Assembly (NCBI GenBank): GCA_003586115.2
Contig: QVOM02000057.1
Span: forward strand, 4,466,447 to 4,530,446
DNA length: 64,000 nucleotides
Direction: 5' to 3'
Origin: Salvator merianae
Taxonomy: Eukaryota; Chordata; Lepidosauria; Squamata; Teiidae
Under the pieces are notes generated by a model that did no database searches, was not told where the DNA came from, and worked only from the letters and a program-made list of their open reading frames with translations. Positions 34,160 through 48,600 of the stretch are shown here, in pieces (within the stretch, counting starts at the first letter, position 1; every line of letters begins with the position of its first letter). A program made the position numbers and the translations under genes.

Positions 34160-36675
34160 TTTATTTGAACGCTCAATGTGCGTTGAAACAATTTTTGACG
34201 TTACAGGTAGCATTACATATTTTGTTAGGTTAGCATTACAGCATTATGTATTTGCACACAATTCAAGTTAAATTTTTTTTTTCATACTTTTTGTTTTGTT
34301 TTTTGACACCAAGATGTAACTTGTCCAAGTTATTTTGCATTTTAAATTTTACAATAGACACAAGGTGGAAAGACAAAGGAAAAGAAGATTAAGAAATCAA
34401 CCCAAAATGACCCACTCTGAGGAAGTTTAACAGTGAGGCAGCTGTCATTTAAAAAAAACAACAAAAAAACACAACTCGAACCCTTTTATTTTCCCGTTAT
34501 TTATAAGTAGCGGATCTATTCACATCTGCCTGATAAAGCCAAACTGTTTTACCCTGAGCACATTTCCTTGACAACTTCAATTTTCCCCTCCCTCTTGACA
34601 TTTGTAGCAAGGAGCGGTGATTTAGGCTTATGAAAATGTTGAATTTCACTTGTGTTGAAAAGATTAAAAAAGGAAAAAAGAAAAAAGTGAAAACGTTTTC
34701 CTTCAAGCAGATCTGTTACTTCCCCTATTGAGGAAGGCAAGGTGAAGACCATGAGTGTTTTAAGGTTGTTGGCTTGAATTCTGGGTTTGCAAAGAAGTCA
34801 TTTCCTTCCTAACTCTGCGTCAGTCTTAGAGGCCTGTGCTAGAATCAAGTTCCCAAGCCCATCCGTGCAAAAAAACCCACCCTGCTCTTGGTTTCTTCCC
34901 CTGGGGGTTCTAATTGGGCGAGCGAGGTGCTTTCTGTTTTAATTTCGATTGTTGCTGTTAGTTCGACGGCTGGAAAATCCACTTCTCCGCCAACTGACTG
35001 CAACTAACCCTGTGTTCTTCCGGTAGGTTCTATTTGAACCTCTTACCTACCCAGTTTTAATACTGGGTATGTATCTGATGCGTGTTTCCAACCCCAGAAA
35101 CAAGAAGGAAGAAAAAAGCGTTATTTGGCCTGCGGCAAAGAAGAGCAAATGTTCCAGGAATCCTCTCCTTTTCCCTCCATCCTCTTCTTTGTAGTCACTG
35201 GGTTGCATGCTGGAGTTACGTGCATAAAATGAATTCCCCTCATTTCTGCCTGGCGTGTTTCCTAGGTGGCCACCGATTTCAGGAAAGGGGGTGCAAAGGA
35301 GGACAAGTGGGGGCCAACAGCTTTCCTTGGATGGCTCCCCTCCCCACGACAAACAGGCAAGTTTCTGGATCACACAGAACTCTTCAGCAGATTGCCTGAT
35401 TAGCTGGCCCGGCAAAGGCTTCTGGGTTGCTCTTGGAGATTACGCACTTTGCAGCCATACAGCAAATGAAGCAGGGGCGTTTTTGAGGAGCCGGGCTTGC
35501 TCTGAGATCGAGAAAACGGAGCTAGGATACCCTTTGTTTGGAGATGGTTCTCCGTTGTGTTTTTACAGACTTAGCAGAACTCAATGGCAATGCTGTTGGC
35601 ATTTTAGTGCCGCCAATAACAGATACTAGCATTGATTGAGATGGCAGGGATCATGATCTCTGCGAAATTAGCTGGACGCCCTCTTGCAGACACTAGAAAG
35701 CGACACTGGTACAGTCTTGTCCAGGGCTGGTTCGATCATCCAGCCGCCCCAGACGGTGTGGTTAAAAGGATGCTTTTCTGCATATCGGAAGCAGCAGCAG
35801 AGAGAATTAGCCTGGCAGCCCAACCGCAAAAGTCTTTTCTCTTGAAAGGGGCTGCCCCCTTGTGGTCGGAGGAGAGAACAACCATCATCTTTTCTATACT
35901 GGCAGATCAGGTGAGCAGGTTCCCAGATTCCGTTAGACGCGAAATGGTTTCCAGCAACAAGAGCAGCTGTTGTTCAGGAAAGTTGTTTCTTCCCCCCACT
36001 CCAACGGTCTGTTGAACCCAGAGCAGATGCCGAATCCACTGCATAATTATACACCAGTGGAGCTGAGTTCACCCACGCCACGAAAAGTGCAAATAATTGA
36101 CGTGTTGGTGGGAACAGGCAAAATAAAGAACCAGCAATTCAACACCAGAGATTTTTTTTTTTTCCCCCCTCAAAAAGGAAAAAAAAAGCTGAATAGGCCA
36201 ATTGTGGTGAATACCAAGACGAACAGTTCAGCACAAAACCCACAACTTTCATAAGTGACAGATAAATTGTATTAAAAACGGTACCCTTGATACTGGTAAG
36301 TTATACTAATTTTTTTTTTGTTATTTTATTTTTTTTAAAGTTTTGTATTCGGCATGCAATAGTGTGGTTACACCTTTTTTTCTTTCTTTTTTTTTTTAAA
36401 TAATATATATGTTTTTTTGTGTTGTTATTAAAATTAATGCTTTTTTTTTGTAGGTTTTTTTTTTTTTAAATAGTTTTTTAAATTTTTTGTAGTTTTGTTT
36501 TTGGAACGCCAGTGTGCCTGCAAAAATTAAACATCACTAGAGAGAGAGAGAACCAATCAGCTGCTTGTTTACGGAAACATGTTTAGTTCTACGATTAAAA
36601 CAGAGGAGGAAGATGAAAGGTCAGGAGTCTGTATGCGGGCGCGGGCACGGCGTCCCACGCCCTTTGCTCACCCTG
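34160..36675 (-). other. SYT11: Probable SYT11 3'UTR
   Basis: Downstream of the SYT11 stop no transposon is recognised until about 34015. Minus-strand AATAAA signals lie at 36325-36330 (in an A-rich stretch) and at 34160-34165. The second gives a 3'UTR of about 2.5 kb, which fits the long 3'UTR of mammalian SYT11. On the plus strand 36310-36490 is nearly all T. The end point is not proven. Confidence 0.45.
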
Positions 36676-39600
36676 CTAATATTCGCTCAGGCAGTGCCAC
36701 TTGGCAATTTGCTTCCGGGGGCTCTCGCACACCTCCCGCCAGTGTTCCATGCCGCCTGCCGTGACACTGTGCGCCCCTAGGATGAGCCGTCCCACCACCT
36801 CGTTTTTCGTAGTGCGGTTGAAATCGATGACCAGGAATTCGATGCTGACGTCCGGCAGGAGGTCTGCAGGGATGTCGTAAATGAAGGACTCGTTGAAGAC
36901 CGGGTTCAAAGTGCACTTCTTGACGTGGGTTTTCTTTTTGGCTATCCGCTTTCTGCCGTAGTACACGTTCACCTTCACGTAGGGGTCTGCCGAGAGGAAG
37001 AAGAGAAACTGGCAAATAACACAGCCCAAACACAGAGTGGAGCAAGGTTGGGACCTTTTTTTCTCTTTTTTTTTGAGTGGGTAAAACCTAAGGATTGACT
37101 TAGATATATACTGGGGTGCAATCACACAGGGCTTTTTTTTCAAATGCCTCTTTTACAGAACATACCCCTTCTCCATTCAAAGAGTAAAAAGAAAATGCTA
37201 CCTCATGTTGCTGTTCCTTTGCTTTGAAATCTGGCGACACCTCCCTAGCAACAAATGCTCACCACACATTGGCCACTGCCAGCCCAGATTTCTGGGGCTC
37301 TGATTAGGCGGCTGTCTCTAGCAGCTGTTTTCAGGCCAGGATTGGCTATAGGAGCCTCTGTCACTTCCTGCCCCATCTGACCCAAACAGTGAGTCAATCA
37401 CCCTACGAGTGATTAATTCATGTCTGGGAAAGGGGGTGCACAGTCTTGGAGATGCAATAAGTCATTTTCTAATATGTCTCTCCCTTGAGCCTCTAATTCA
37501 CCCCAGGGGTGGCCCTTTTACTGTGTCTGACCGCAGCCCAGGTCTCCAAATATTGGAGGGCTGGTTTGATACATTTTGAAACCGGTTGAAAAAGACACAT
37601 TATGGTCCAAAGAAGGTGTCTCCAAGAAAGGAGAAGTGAGGAAAGGAATGTGTGCTGTTAACAGCATCTGGGGGGCTGTGACTGGACCACTTTGGCCTAA
37701 GGGTACCTACCACTCAAGGCTACAGAACGAGACTCAATCATAAGCTGCCTTTAAAGAACCTTCCTGCTGCTGCCCCAGTCTTAAAAGCATGAAGCAACTG
37801 AATGCTTTTACTCAGCAGTGTCCCAGTGGTCAGGCAGCAGGAAAAGGGGAGACCCCAGCTGGACATGTCTCTCTGATCTCTGCAAAATGCATTTGGATTA
37901 AAATCGACCATGTGGACGGCTTTCTGGCTTGACCTAAATGTATTTAAATGGAGACTGTAAACTCCCTGAAACAGGGTGCCTTGCAATACGCCATTTGGTG
38001 CTAGGTTGCTCCTGATCCCCTGAAGAACTTCACAGATGGGGACAAATTTTTGTTCTACGGACAGCTGCCTACCTGAACTCCCAGAGCACCAGCAGGATAG
38101 AAAGGAAAGGGGCTAAAAATGGAGACAAAGAGTTTGCAAAAGGAGCTGCAAGGAAGCCCAATCACGAGTCAGAGTAAATAGCTTCTACCTGAGAGACCAG
38201 TGATGTCCATTTTGGGGAGATGCCGTGCCTTCAGCACCACCACGGTCATCCGCTGGGCGACGGGATGGTAGGACAAGGAGACCTGCAGCTCGCCTCTGCT
38301 GACGCACTTCTGGAAAGAGATAGGGACAGGGTTTCTCAGACCTTTTGGCTGCTGTGCCCACCTGCCCACCTTCACCTCTGAGCCACAAAACAGGGCAAAA
38401 CACGGACCAGGATCAGGCTTAGAGGACACAATTCGTGTTGCCAATAGGGTGAGATTGCACAGATTTTTGAGAAATCTGTGCTACAAAAAAGGAATGACAC
38501 TTTTGCTTCATTATCCATCCATCTATCCATCCATCCATCCATCCACCTATTCATCCATCTATCCATCTATCTATCCATCTATCTATCTATGTATCTGATT
38601 TGCCAAGAAGCTTGTGGGTACCCATGCAGTCTCGACTAGTATCGAAAGTGAAGAGGGCATTCTGGGAGTGCTAAGAGTAACAGAACTTGAAGATGGGCCA
38701 GCAGTTTTGAGAGAAGGCACAAATTCCATAATCAACCAGACCTTCCCCAAATAAGCCGCTTCAAAGTCACAGAATGTTCATTTCAAGATTGCAAAGCGAA
38801 GTCCTTTCTCTTCTGCCAATCAAAAGGGAGCAAGAGAGATGCAAAAACACAGGAGAAGCAGAGCTGCCCATCAGTTTACCTTCTTCCTGTGTGTGATTAT
38901 CAAGCTGATGCAACATTGTCATCACGGGATGCACTTATTGTTTAATAATAACCAGGTGGCTTCCTTGCTGGGAAAAGAAAACATGAACTCTGATCTGCTT
39001 CCTGTCCTGTGACAGCAGGACTCTTAAGAACAAAAGAGGAGCCCTGCTGGATTGGGCCACAGCCCATCTAGTCCAGCATCCTGTCTCATACAGTGGCCAC
39101 CAATTGCTTCTGGGCATCTCAAGCAGAAGACAAAGAAGAAAACTTCGACTCCTCTCTTAACAGACCTTGTGTCAAATTTGCACGCTGCTTGACAGTTCAA
39201 TAAAACATTTGATAAATAGATATAGTCAGCAGCCTTGAAGTGTTACCAGCAGTTTCTGCCTGTTCAAGGTGGAGGACGTGCTTCAGTTACAGCACCGGGA
39301 CAAGCGTAAGATGATGTTAGAGCATCCCATCTGTTCTGGCTTCTAGGTGTCAACACTGGAGAGCTAAAGATTTCCGGGAAAGCTACAGGAAACAAAGGTT
39401 AACCACTCTCCCCTAGTATTCCTCATCAGTGTACAGAATTTCAGAGGCACCATCTCTCTGAACCTTGGATTTGTTTTTTCAGGCGACTGTAAACGACCAG
39501 ACCTTCACCACCAAGCTGAAATCTTCTTTTTCTTTTTCAATGGCATGCATGCCTTGATCTCTTTGTGTTTACGTCAACCCCCTCCTGTGCCATCCCAGGG

Positions 39601-42600
39601 CTGTTTGACCCACTTTGGAGGCAGGGAGGGAGAGGAAGAGAGAGAGACAGAGAGGCTGCTGCAAGATAATGGTGCAAACAGACCCCAAATGCAGAAGGAT
39701 AAATATGGATTCTCCGTGTCCTTTTCGCAACCCCAGGAGAATTTATGCCTCATAGAAAAGCCAGGACCAGAAGTATTTTCCTTGCTCCCTGCCCCTTAAT
39801 CCTTACACATCTCATCTTTTCTTCCTGATTGCTCCAGGGCACGAAAGCTGTTCTCTCTCTGTCTTTTATCCTCACAGCAGCCAGGTGAGGCAATTCAGGA
39901 TACGAAACAGAGACTGGTCCAAGGTCATCTGCTCAGCTTCCCCAGCTTGGCAGGAGTTCAGGCCCAGGGACTCCTGAATTCCAACCCTAGCCCTGAAGCC
40001 AGTACAGAACGTTGGTTCTGCTGCCCTGTGCTCCAAAGGGATTGGGCTCACTCTGACTAGATTTGATCCTTTCGCAAGATAGGGATGCTAATATTCCAGG
40101 GTAAATAGCACTGGTCCAGATGTCCTGGAGTAGAGAACCATCCCCTGCCCCTGTGTTTTGGGTAGGGCTACACCTCCACAGGTTGGCTAAAGAGGGTTTT
40201 TTTCCAGGAATGCTGCTGATACCCGGGATATAAGAGGACATTTTATTAATCAGTTAATAATTCCAGGGTATAAGTCGTAGTATGGTTTTGCTAGATTGCC
40301 TCCCTTGTGAAGGACCAGTGAGATTGCTGGGACCAACTGGGAAAGTCCCACTGGGACTGCAACCAATTACTGAACATCATCTTGTGGTGCCCTGCAGCAT
40401 AGCGGGGCCTTCTCTGTGTTGGCACCTGCAATCTGGAACACTCTCCCTGTGAGGCACCTGCTACCTCTGCTTTTAGGTGCCTGCTAAAAAACTTCGCTCG
40501 AGCATTTGTTCACAGTCAGCGTTAACCCTGTTCTTTAATACTTGCCTCCTTTTAGCTCTTTTTAGCCTTGTTTTGAAGTTTATATTGCAAAATGCTTTGG
40601 GATTCTTTTTTTTTAAAAAAACAACACAATGCAGCAGTTTTTAAACTGTTTAAACAAATGAATCCATAAACAAAGCCAAGTGGCAGGAGAAATTCTCAGC
40701 TCTCTAAACTTTAGCGCTCTCATACATTCGTTGCAAGTCTGAACGGAAAGGCAAGGAATGAAACGAAATTGCAGGGTTTTGAAAATAAGGTGTCCTCTCC
40801 CCCCCGCCTTGCAAACTGAGCCACTCCTTTTGCTCCTTGGCAGTAAGCAAACTTTCTGCACCATCGCTGAATTAGTGAGCCAAGGCCAGCACAAATCAAC
40901 TCGCTTGCTTTGCCCGAAAAACCAAACCTGTCAACAAGATTAGAAGGTCTTGTTTACATCTTCCAGGTATCCTTAAAGAATTCTTGGCAGCATCCGAGTT
41001 GGCCTGCAGAGTCTTGCTTTCTTTTATCTCTCTCTCTCTCTCTCCTCATTCCCTTTAAAAACAACAACAACAAAAAAAACCCACCAGAAAACCCTGTGGC
41101 TTTCTTGAAAGGGGAGCTAACACAGTGGAAATAAACCAGAACTTTGCCAAGTGTGACAAAGCCACTGTTAGGCCGTGAATAGCAATCCATGTTGCCATGG
41201 TTGCCGCTGCTGCTCAGGAGTTGGCATTTTGGGACTGCTCAGGCCTGAGATAATAACACCCTAAACCCAGGCTTGTCCGGGCGGTTTCTCGGGAGGCCTT
41301 AGGCCAGGAATAAATTCAAAGCGAGAGGTGGGCCGGCTTGCTCCCTGTCCAGGGCCAGGCCTCTAAGATTTTTGCCAGAAGCTTCTGCAGCTCCGCTTCT
41401 GGATGGGCCTGATATTTGTGCGTTGGCTTTCCCACAGAGCCGACAGGTTTTCTTCAGGAAAGGCAAGATAGTTGACCTCGCAGTCTTTGAGGCTGCCGAA
41501 GACCAGACTTGGAGTGCGCTGTGTGCCATCAGAAGAAACTGGGAAGCAATTCCTCAATGGCCCAATCAAAATACTGTATTTATAGGCATGTTAATATGCA
41601 GTCGTCCCTCATATAACGCTGTGGGTTGGCTCATGCTACACTTGTGTGAACAGGCGCTTGAAACCTATTCAGAGAGGTGTAAAAAGGTCCGGGACTGCTA
41701 GGTGAAGCATCTAGCAGTCCCGGGCCCTTCTTGGCACCGAGGGGCTAGGAAGGGACAAGTCAGTGCCACAAACAGGCCCAAGGAGGTGGAAGAAATGGCG
41801 GCGTTCACACTGATAAGCTACAGGTGAGTTCCCCTGTGGTTTTTGCGGCACCACAAGGGGACTCAAGTTCTTTCTGCAGAACCATGAGAACGAATACGTT
41901 CTTTTGTGAAAGCAAGACAGTATTTCTTCTGTATTTTTCACTGTATTTTTCTTGTATGAAGCCGTGTGCCGCCAGCAGCAAGGGGAGATGGGAGTTGTAG
42001 TTCCATGACTTCTGGAGCACTGCGCCTGAGTTTACCTGATATAGATGCTTGGGCTTACAGCCCCCACCTGACCCCATCCAGCATGACTGTGCTTGCTGTT
42101 GCTGCTGAGACTGGATGATGGAAACTGTAGCCCAGAAGGCTGGCTGGGGAATTATGGGAATTGTTGGCCAAGCTGACCCATGCTGTGGCTAAATCCAGTT
42201 GCCTTAGATTGCTCTCCATGGTCCTGAATGGTGTGAACTGGTTGCAGGGAGCAAACCACAGCCTTATATTAGGGCCAGCTTCACTGGATCACCCTCTGCT
42301 GTATGTTAGCTATAAGAGGAGCCCTGCTGGATCGGCCACAGCCCATCTAATCCAGCATCCTGCCTCACACAGTGGCCCACCAATTGCTTCTGGGCATCTC
42401 AAGCGGAAGACGAAGGCAAAACCTTCACCTGCTCTCCACTCCCTGCAAATGGCCCTTAGAGGCATCCTGCCTGCCTCTCCAACCCAGAGACGGTACCCAG
42501 GCATCCATTCTGGTAGCCATGAATTAAGAAGGGCCCTGCTGGATCAGGCCACAGCCCATCTAGTCCAGCATCCTGCCTTCTGCTTGAGATGCCCAGAAGC

Positions 42601-45600
42601 CATTGGTGGACCACTGTTTGAGACAAGATGCTGGACTAGATGGGCTGTGGCCTGATCCAGCAGGGCTCCTCTTATGTTCTATAGTCATGCTTCTGATCTA
42701 AATGCAGCAGGAAATATGTTTAATCTCCCAGCTACCTCTCTTTATAATATCATTATTATGTTACTGTACTTTAACACAATTTCTAAAGCCTACTTTTCTC
42801 ATTCTCTTTGCTGGTCCATCTTTGCAAAGGAAAGATGGCGTATAAATGCATCTAACAAAACAATAAAAGAGGACAGAAATGAACAGCAAATTAGTCCCCG
42901 TGTCCTTTGCAAAACGAACGGATCGGAGCTCTAAAACCTTCTCCCATCCTCGGCTAAATGTTGCCCGAGCGAGACTCCAGCTCTCCTCTCCGCTGCTTCA
43001 ACGGCAGCCTGTAGCTTTCTGAAGCTCTTTCAGAGCGCTGACCTGGCAGATTTCCAGCAATTACATCTCAGCCCCCCTGCCCCCAAGTCCATTGACCGAA
43101 GTCTCGGACTAATTTCTGTCCTCACATACTCTGCGCTGACCACACTGCCGCTGGGTTTCTGGGGGATCTGTTATTGTGAAGCCTCGAACAAGGCCAGGCG
43201 ATTCAGGTTCACAATAGAGTGATTCTTCCACCTTCTGTAGGGGGGAGGCAACAGATGCCCAGAGAATCAGCCATTATTCTGAGGACGGGGGTGCCCCCTC
43301 AGGCAGAATGGGAGAGACCGGGAGAGAACGCGAGCAATCTTAGGCAACCAGGAAGGGTGGGCGAGATTTATATAGAGATCTAGTCAGGGTAGCTAAACAA
43401 GGCATCTGTGGACAGAAGCCCCAGCAGGAACAGCCAGTCCCTGTCCTGATGCCCCAAGAAATGATTTCCCGAAGCCCTGAAACCTCTATTGATTTGGGCA
43501 ACGGGGGGGGGGGGAGGGAGGGAGGGAAGGAAGGAAANNNNNNNNNNNNNNNNNNNNNNNNNNNNNNNNNNNNNNNNNNNNNNNNNNNNNNNNNNNNNNN
43601 NNNNNNNNNNNNNNNNNNNNNNNNNNNNNNNNNNNNNNNNNNNNNNNNNNNNNNNNNNNNNNNNNNNNNNNNNNNNNNNNNNNNNNNNNNNNNNNNNNNN
43701 NNNNNNNNNNNNNNNNNNNNNNNNNNNNNNNNNNNNNNNNNNNNNNNNNNNNNNNNNNNNNNNNNNNNNNNNNNNNNNNNNNNNNNNNNNNNNNNAAAGG
43801 AAGGAAAGAGAAAGGAAAGGAAGGAAAGAGAAAGAAGGAAAAAGAAAGAAGGGAAGAAGGAAAGAAAGAGAAAGAAAGAGAAAGAAAAGGAAGGAAAAAG
43901 AAAGAACAGAGAAGGAAGGGAAGGTAGAAGGAAAGGAAGGAAGGAAAGAGAAAGGAAAGGAAGGAAAGAGAAAGAAGGAAAAAGAAAGAAGGGAAGAAGG
44001 AAGGAAAGAAATAAAGGAAAAAGAAGGAAAAGAGAAGGAAGGAAGGAAGGAAGGAAGGAAGGAAGGAAGGAAGGAAGGAAGGACGGACGGACTAAAACAG
44101 ACCCAGTGTTCCCATGCCATTTACAGACCCATCATAGTTTAGCAGCTACAGAGGCTGCCGACCTCCTGGGTTCAAATCCCCCCTTGGCTGTGAATAAACA
44201 ACAAATTAACAAATTAATCCATGATTACCGTCTCCCTCCACTCCTCCGTCCCCATACATAGCACATGACTGCAAAGTTGCTGCAGCAAACTGAGTCACCA
44301 TGTCCAGCCCTTCTTCTATACATCATCTGAACCAAAGCATTTCCATCAAACCCTCACACCATCAATTCTCCTCAGCTGATGGTCATTCCTGGTTCAAAGA
44401 CCCTGAGGAAAGCTGCCGGGGTGTACAGCTTGGAACCTCAGTCCCAGGAGGTTAAGGTTCAAATCTCCCATAAATCTCCCTCTGTGATTTCTTAATGCTT
44501 TTTAGTATTTTGCTATTTCCTGCCTTCCCCACCCTGTAGGGCTGTTGTGAAAGAGAACATGCTCCTACCCGTCTAAAAGGATCCTCCCTTCCCCCTGCAT
44601 TACTAGCTGGAACTGAAGATCAAAAGGTGCTATACGGGACCTCACCTTTTCCAGTTCCTCCCTGTAAAAATCTTACAAGAGCTATTTTGTGGTGGGTGTC
44701 TGTCTGCAGGATCAGCCCAGCATCTCCAGGTGAGGGTTCTGCCTTTATATTCTGCTTGAGATGCCCAGAAGCAATTGGTGGGCTGCTATGTGAGACGGGA
44801 TGCTGGACGAGATAGGCCGTGGCCTGATCCAGTCGGGCTCCTCTTATGTTCTTATGTTCTCTTATCTCACTTAGTCCCTGCACAGACTGTGTTTCCCATC
44901 ATAGACACCATACCCCTTTTTCCTACCTGTATGTTCCTCTTGATGATCTCCCTGGTTAACTGGACCTTCCCGGTACTTGGGTCCACCCCCGCGAGCGGGA
45001 CCATCACCTCCCCAATCACGTCATCCCGCGAAAAGCGGTCGAAGCTGAGGACCAAGAAGTGCAGCACCAAATCCTGGAGTTGGCTGTAGGGGATTCCGTA
45101 GAAGGTGAAGGTCTCGTCGAAGACCGGATCCAGGGTCTTACGAAGGACCCGCGTCTTCACCCGGTGCCTCTTGTCCGGCAGGATTGTCATCTTGATGTAG
45201 GGATCGGAACCCTGGTTGTGTTCATCCATGACGGGCAAGCCGTGGGCTTCTTGGATGGTCACCACCAGGGCCTTCTTTGGAAAGTTATAGTCCACCGAGA
45301 AGGTCAATGTTCCCAGCGTGACGTCCTCTTCCGGAGACAACGGAGAGGGCAGCTTGCTGCCCGCTGGGGTCAAACTCTGATCAGGACTCAGCTCCTCCCC
45401 GTAATCTACTTTGATCTGGAGCTGGTTGCCACCAGAGCCGCCATTCAACCCATTGGAGGCCTTGTCGGGGCCCGCGAGCCCAGCTTCCGCCGCGTCCACC
45501 AGAAGATTCCCTCTGCCGTCTTGCTTGGCGACGCCCGTCTTGTCCCGCCGTATCCGTATGATTTTCTTCTTGTTACTCAGGGTCTCTGGGTAGATGCTGA

Positions 45601-48600
45601 TGCCCTTCAGCATGTGTATGAACTTGTACGGGGGGGTCTTGTGCTTCTTCTCGGCTTGCTGGTGGCAACACGTCCACACGAACACCGTCACCGAGACCGA
45701 GACCACCAAGACGGTGGCGCCGATGAGGCCCGCCACAATTGGAGAGACATCTGTGGAGTGGAAGAGGCAAGGGAGGTAGTGAGAGGTCAGAAGCAAATGG
45801 CCATCAGTTGGGAGGCAGGTTAAGCGGAGAAACCCCATTGGTAGATGGACAGCTTGGGATTTGAGGAGGAAAACCTTACTTCAGGGAGATTCCCCTGGTA
45901 TTTCTAAGCCGAGCAAGGAGCCCTCGGGTCTTAAAATTCCAGAGAACCGCTTGTAAATAGCATAAATCAGCATCCTCCATTAGAGATGGGCATGAACCAA
46001 AATTAAGCGGTTCGGTTCGAACTGAAACAACTAGCCTTGATTCGGGTTTGCTCTGAACCATTTTTTCGAACCGCTTAGCGGTTCGGTTCGCATGCGAACC
46101 ACTCAGTTCACGGCAAACCACGAACCAACCGAATCGACACATCTCTGCTCTCCGTCAACACAGAGCGAGGCCTGACCCAGACAAGAGAGAGAGTCTGGCA
46201 CTACATATCAACTGTATTTCTCCATTCAGCCTTCATAAGCTGGACCACCGTCCGTTGGCGATATTTTAAGCAGGAATTCCAGCGTCAAACTGGGCGTTGG
46301 AACCCTTGGTTGAAATAGCTCCTTCCAACTCCGCGAGTTCATAATTCTAGAAGCTTCTTCTCCAGGAAAATGGCCCGGGCTTCCAGGAGACTGACATTAC
46401 CCTAGCTGGGCTTGGCACCGATTCTAAACCTTGCTTCTGTCCTGGATGTTTCGCCCTCTAAAATGCTGAGTGATGGCCATCCCACCAGCCAACTGCAAAG
46501 ACGGCCGCCAAGGGCTTGAAGGAAAGGAATCTGCAAAACTTGCCGCTGGTTTCAGCAAGATTTTTTCTTTTTGAAACTGGACCTGTCTGCTTTTTGTTTG
46601 TTCTAACACATCAGAGGATCCAGCCTGACATGCAGAATGCCGTCCCCAGATCCCTTGAGCGTTTTTATGATGCTGACAAATCTCACAGATGCGGGAGATA
46701 AAAAATCTGCAAAAACCTGCAGTGCTTTCTGTGAGTTCCAGCCCAGGCTGAAGGCTAGAGAGCAGCTCCTGTGACCTGTTCTTCTCTCCAGCCCTCGCCC
46801 TGTCCGCCTTCTGCCCTCCCGGCCCTGGGTATGGTGGGGTTCCCTGCCAAGATTTCCCAAGGCCCCTCCTGTTTCACTAGAAACATCAAAGGCAGGGTGA
46901 GAAGATGCAGCAGAGGGGGAAAAAATTGAGGAGGAGAGAATAAAAGCAGCTCTGGAAGTTGCAAGACCCCACCTGAGCACTTTTCAGCTCGTTTCACACA
47001 CATCCCTTGGGGCCATCACTTCTCAGGCCCCACCTGCAGCCGTACATTAGCATATGCAAATCGGTGGCCCTTTCTGCACTGGGCCTTATTGTGGATTATA
47101 TCCCGGAACAGGGGCATACCGTCCGCACGCTAGTGCAACCATCAAAACTCCATGGGATCTGGTTAAAGATGGGAAATGCTTGTTAAGTCTGTGGGTACTT
47201 AATCAATTTTGATTTTACTTACTATTCTTAATTAAACTGCCAAGTCCAAGACAGCACAAATTATTATTATTATACGAAAGATTTATATGATCTGAAGAGA
47301 AACCAGAGTACTATTATTGTTATTGTTATTAGGGTTATTTATCATCTAACAGCCCCTCTATCTTTTCTTCTTAGTGTAAGCATGGAATTTAATTTAATTA
47401 AATTTAATGCACAAGCCATTAAAAAGAGAAAGGGATGGCCACAGCTACGCTAGCGACATCACCCCAGTTAACACCAGCCCTCTTGGGTTGGGTTCATTTT
47501 GGGCTTTATATTTGCTTTCCCCCTCAGACCACAAGGCAGGAGGGCCTCATTCTGCTGCTGCTATACCGCTGGTGCCTACCATTTATCTCTTCCCTATCAC
47601 ATGCAGATTCATTCCACGTCTTTTCTAACACTCCCCAGTTGCAGAATTTGGACATTTTCGCACACCAACCTTCTGTGCTCTCAAGCACCAGCTTGTTGGT
47701 TCTATAATCCTCCCTCTATACCAGAATGACACAGTCTCGAGGCCTTTTCTCCAGCTTATAATAAGTTTCTTTAATTAATAGCAAACAAGAATGAGCGAGC
47801 AGCAACTTAAAACTGCGACGCCCAGGGCTTCACAATAGAGCTGGTTGTATGACTTATGAAACAGCTGCAGTTCAGGCGCAGTTGGCTCTACTGTCTGGCT
47901 GCTAGAGGCACTTATGGGCCGGGGAAGTGGAATTTCATCTCTAAGCATGTGCCCTGGAATTTAAAAAGAAAAAAAAAAATCACCTCCCCTCCACCATCAA
48001 GGCCAGGAGATTTTCATCTCTAGAAGAACAGCTATTACACTTGACTGTAGCCGAAGGTAGAAATGCAAACAAAGAAGTGAAGATAGCAACGGAGCCTCCC
48101 TCCATTACTGGCAAAGCTATCAGACAGGGACAGGGATCAGAAACCACAGATGGTCTCTGGCCATCGGAGGCAGTTAAAAATGTCCATTTAAGAGAAGCAA
48201 ACAAACATACTTGTCTCTGTGCCGTGGGTTAACACAGGTGCGCATGGCCAAGGGGCAGGAGGTGGCAGAAACGTAACGGAGAATTATGTTTTCATGATCT
48301 TTTTATTTCATAACATCTTACTGATTTAATCCGTGTTTTGGACTGTTTATTGAGTGCCGGGACCCACCCTGAGACCTTCTGGTGAAGGATGAGAAAGAAA
48401 TGCTTAGCAATAGATCAATAAGTTCGAGAGACAGGCAGTGAAGAGTTTGAAGGCAGGGTAGGCCCCATGCAAACAGCCTGGAAAGCAGAGGGTTGCCAGT
48501 TCAATCCCCAGGCGCTCCCTGGGAAATAGGCAACGGCAAACCGCTTCTGTATCCCTGCCAAGAAAACTGCATAGAGGGGCCCATGGAGTGGTCAGAGCTC

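Noticed and set aside
43380..44261. Long Lys/Arg/Glu-rich or Ser/Phe-rich frames over the polypurine tract
   Set aside because: Frames are open by base composition and by the gap; no protein family match.
45059..45823. 254-codon plus-strand frame
   Set aside because: It is the antisense shadow of SYT11 exon 2, whose minus-strand translation is a clear synaptotagmin.
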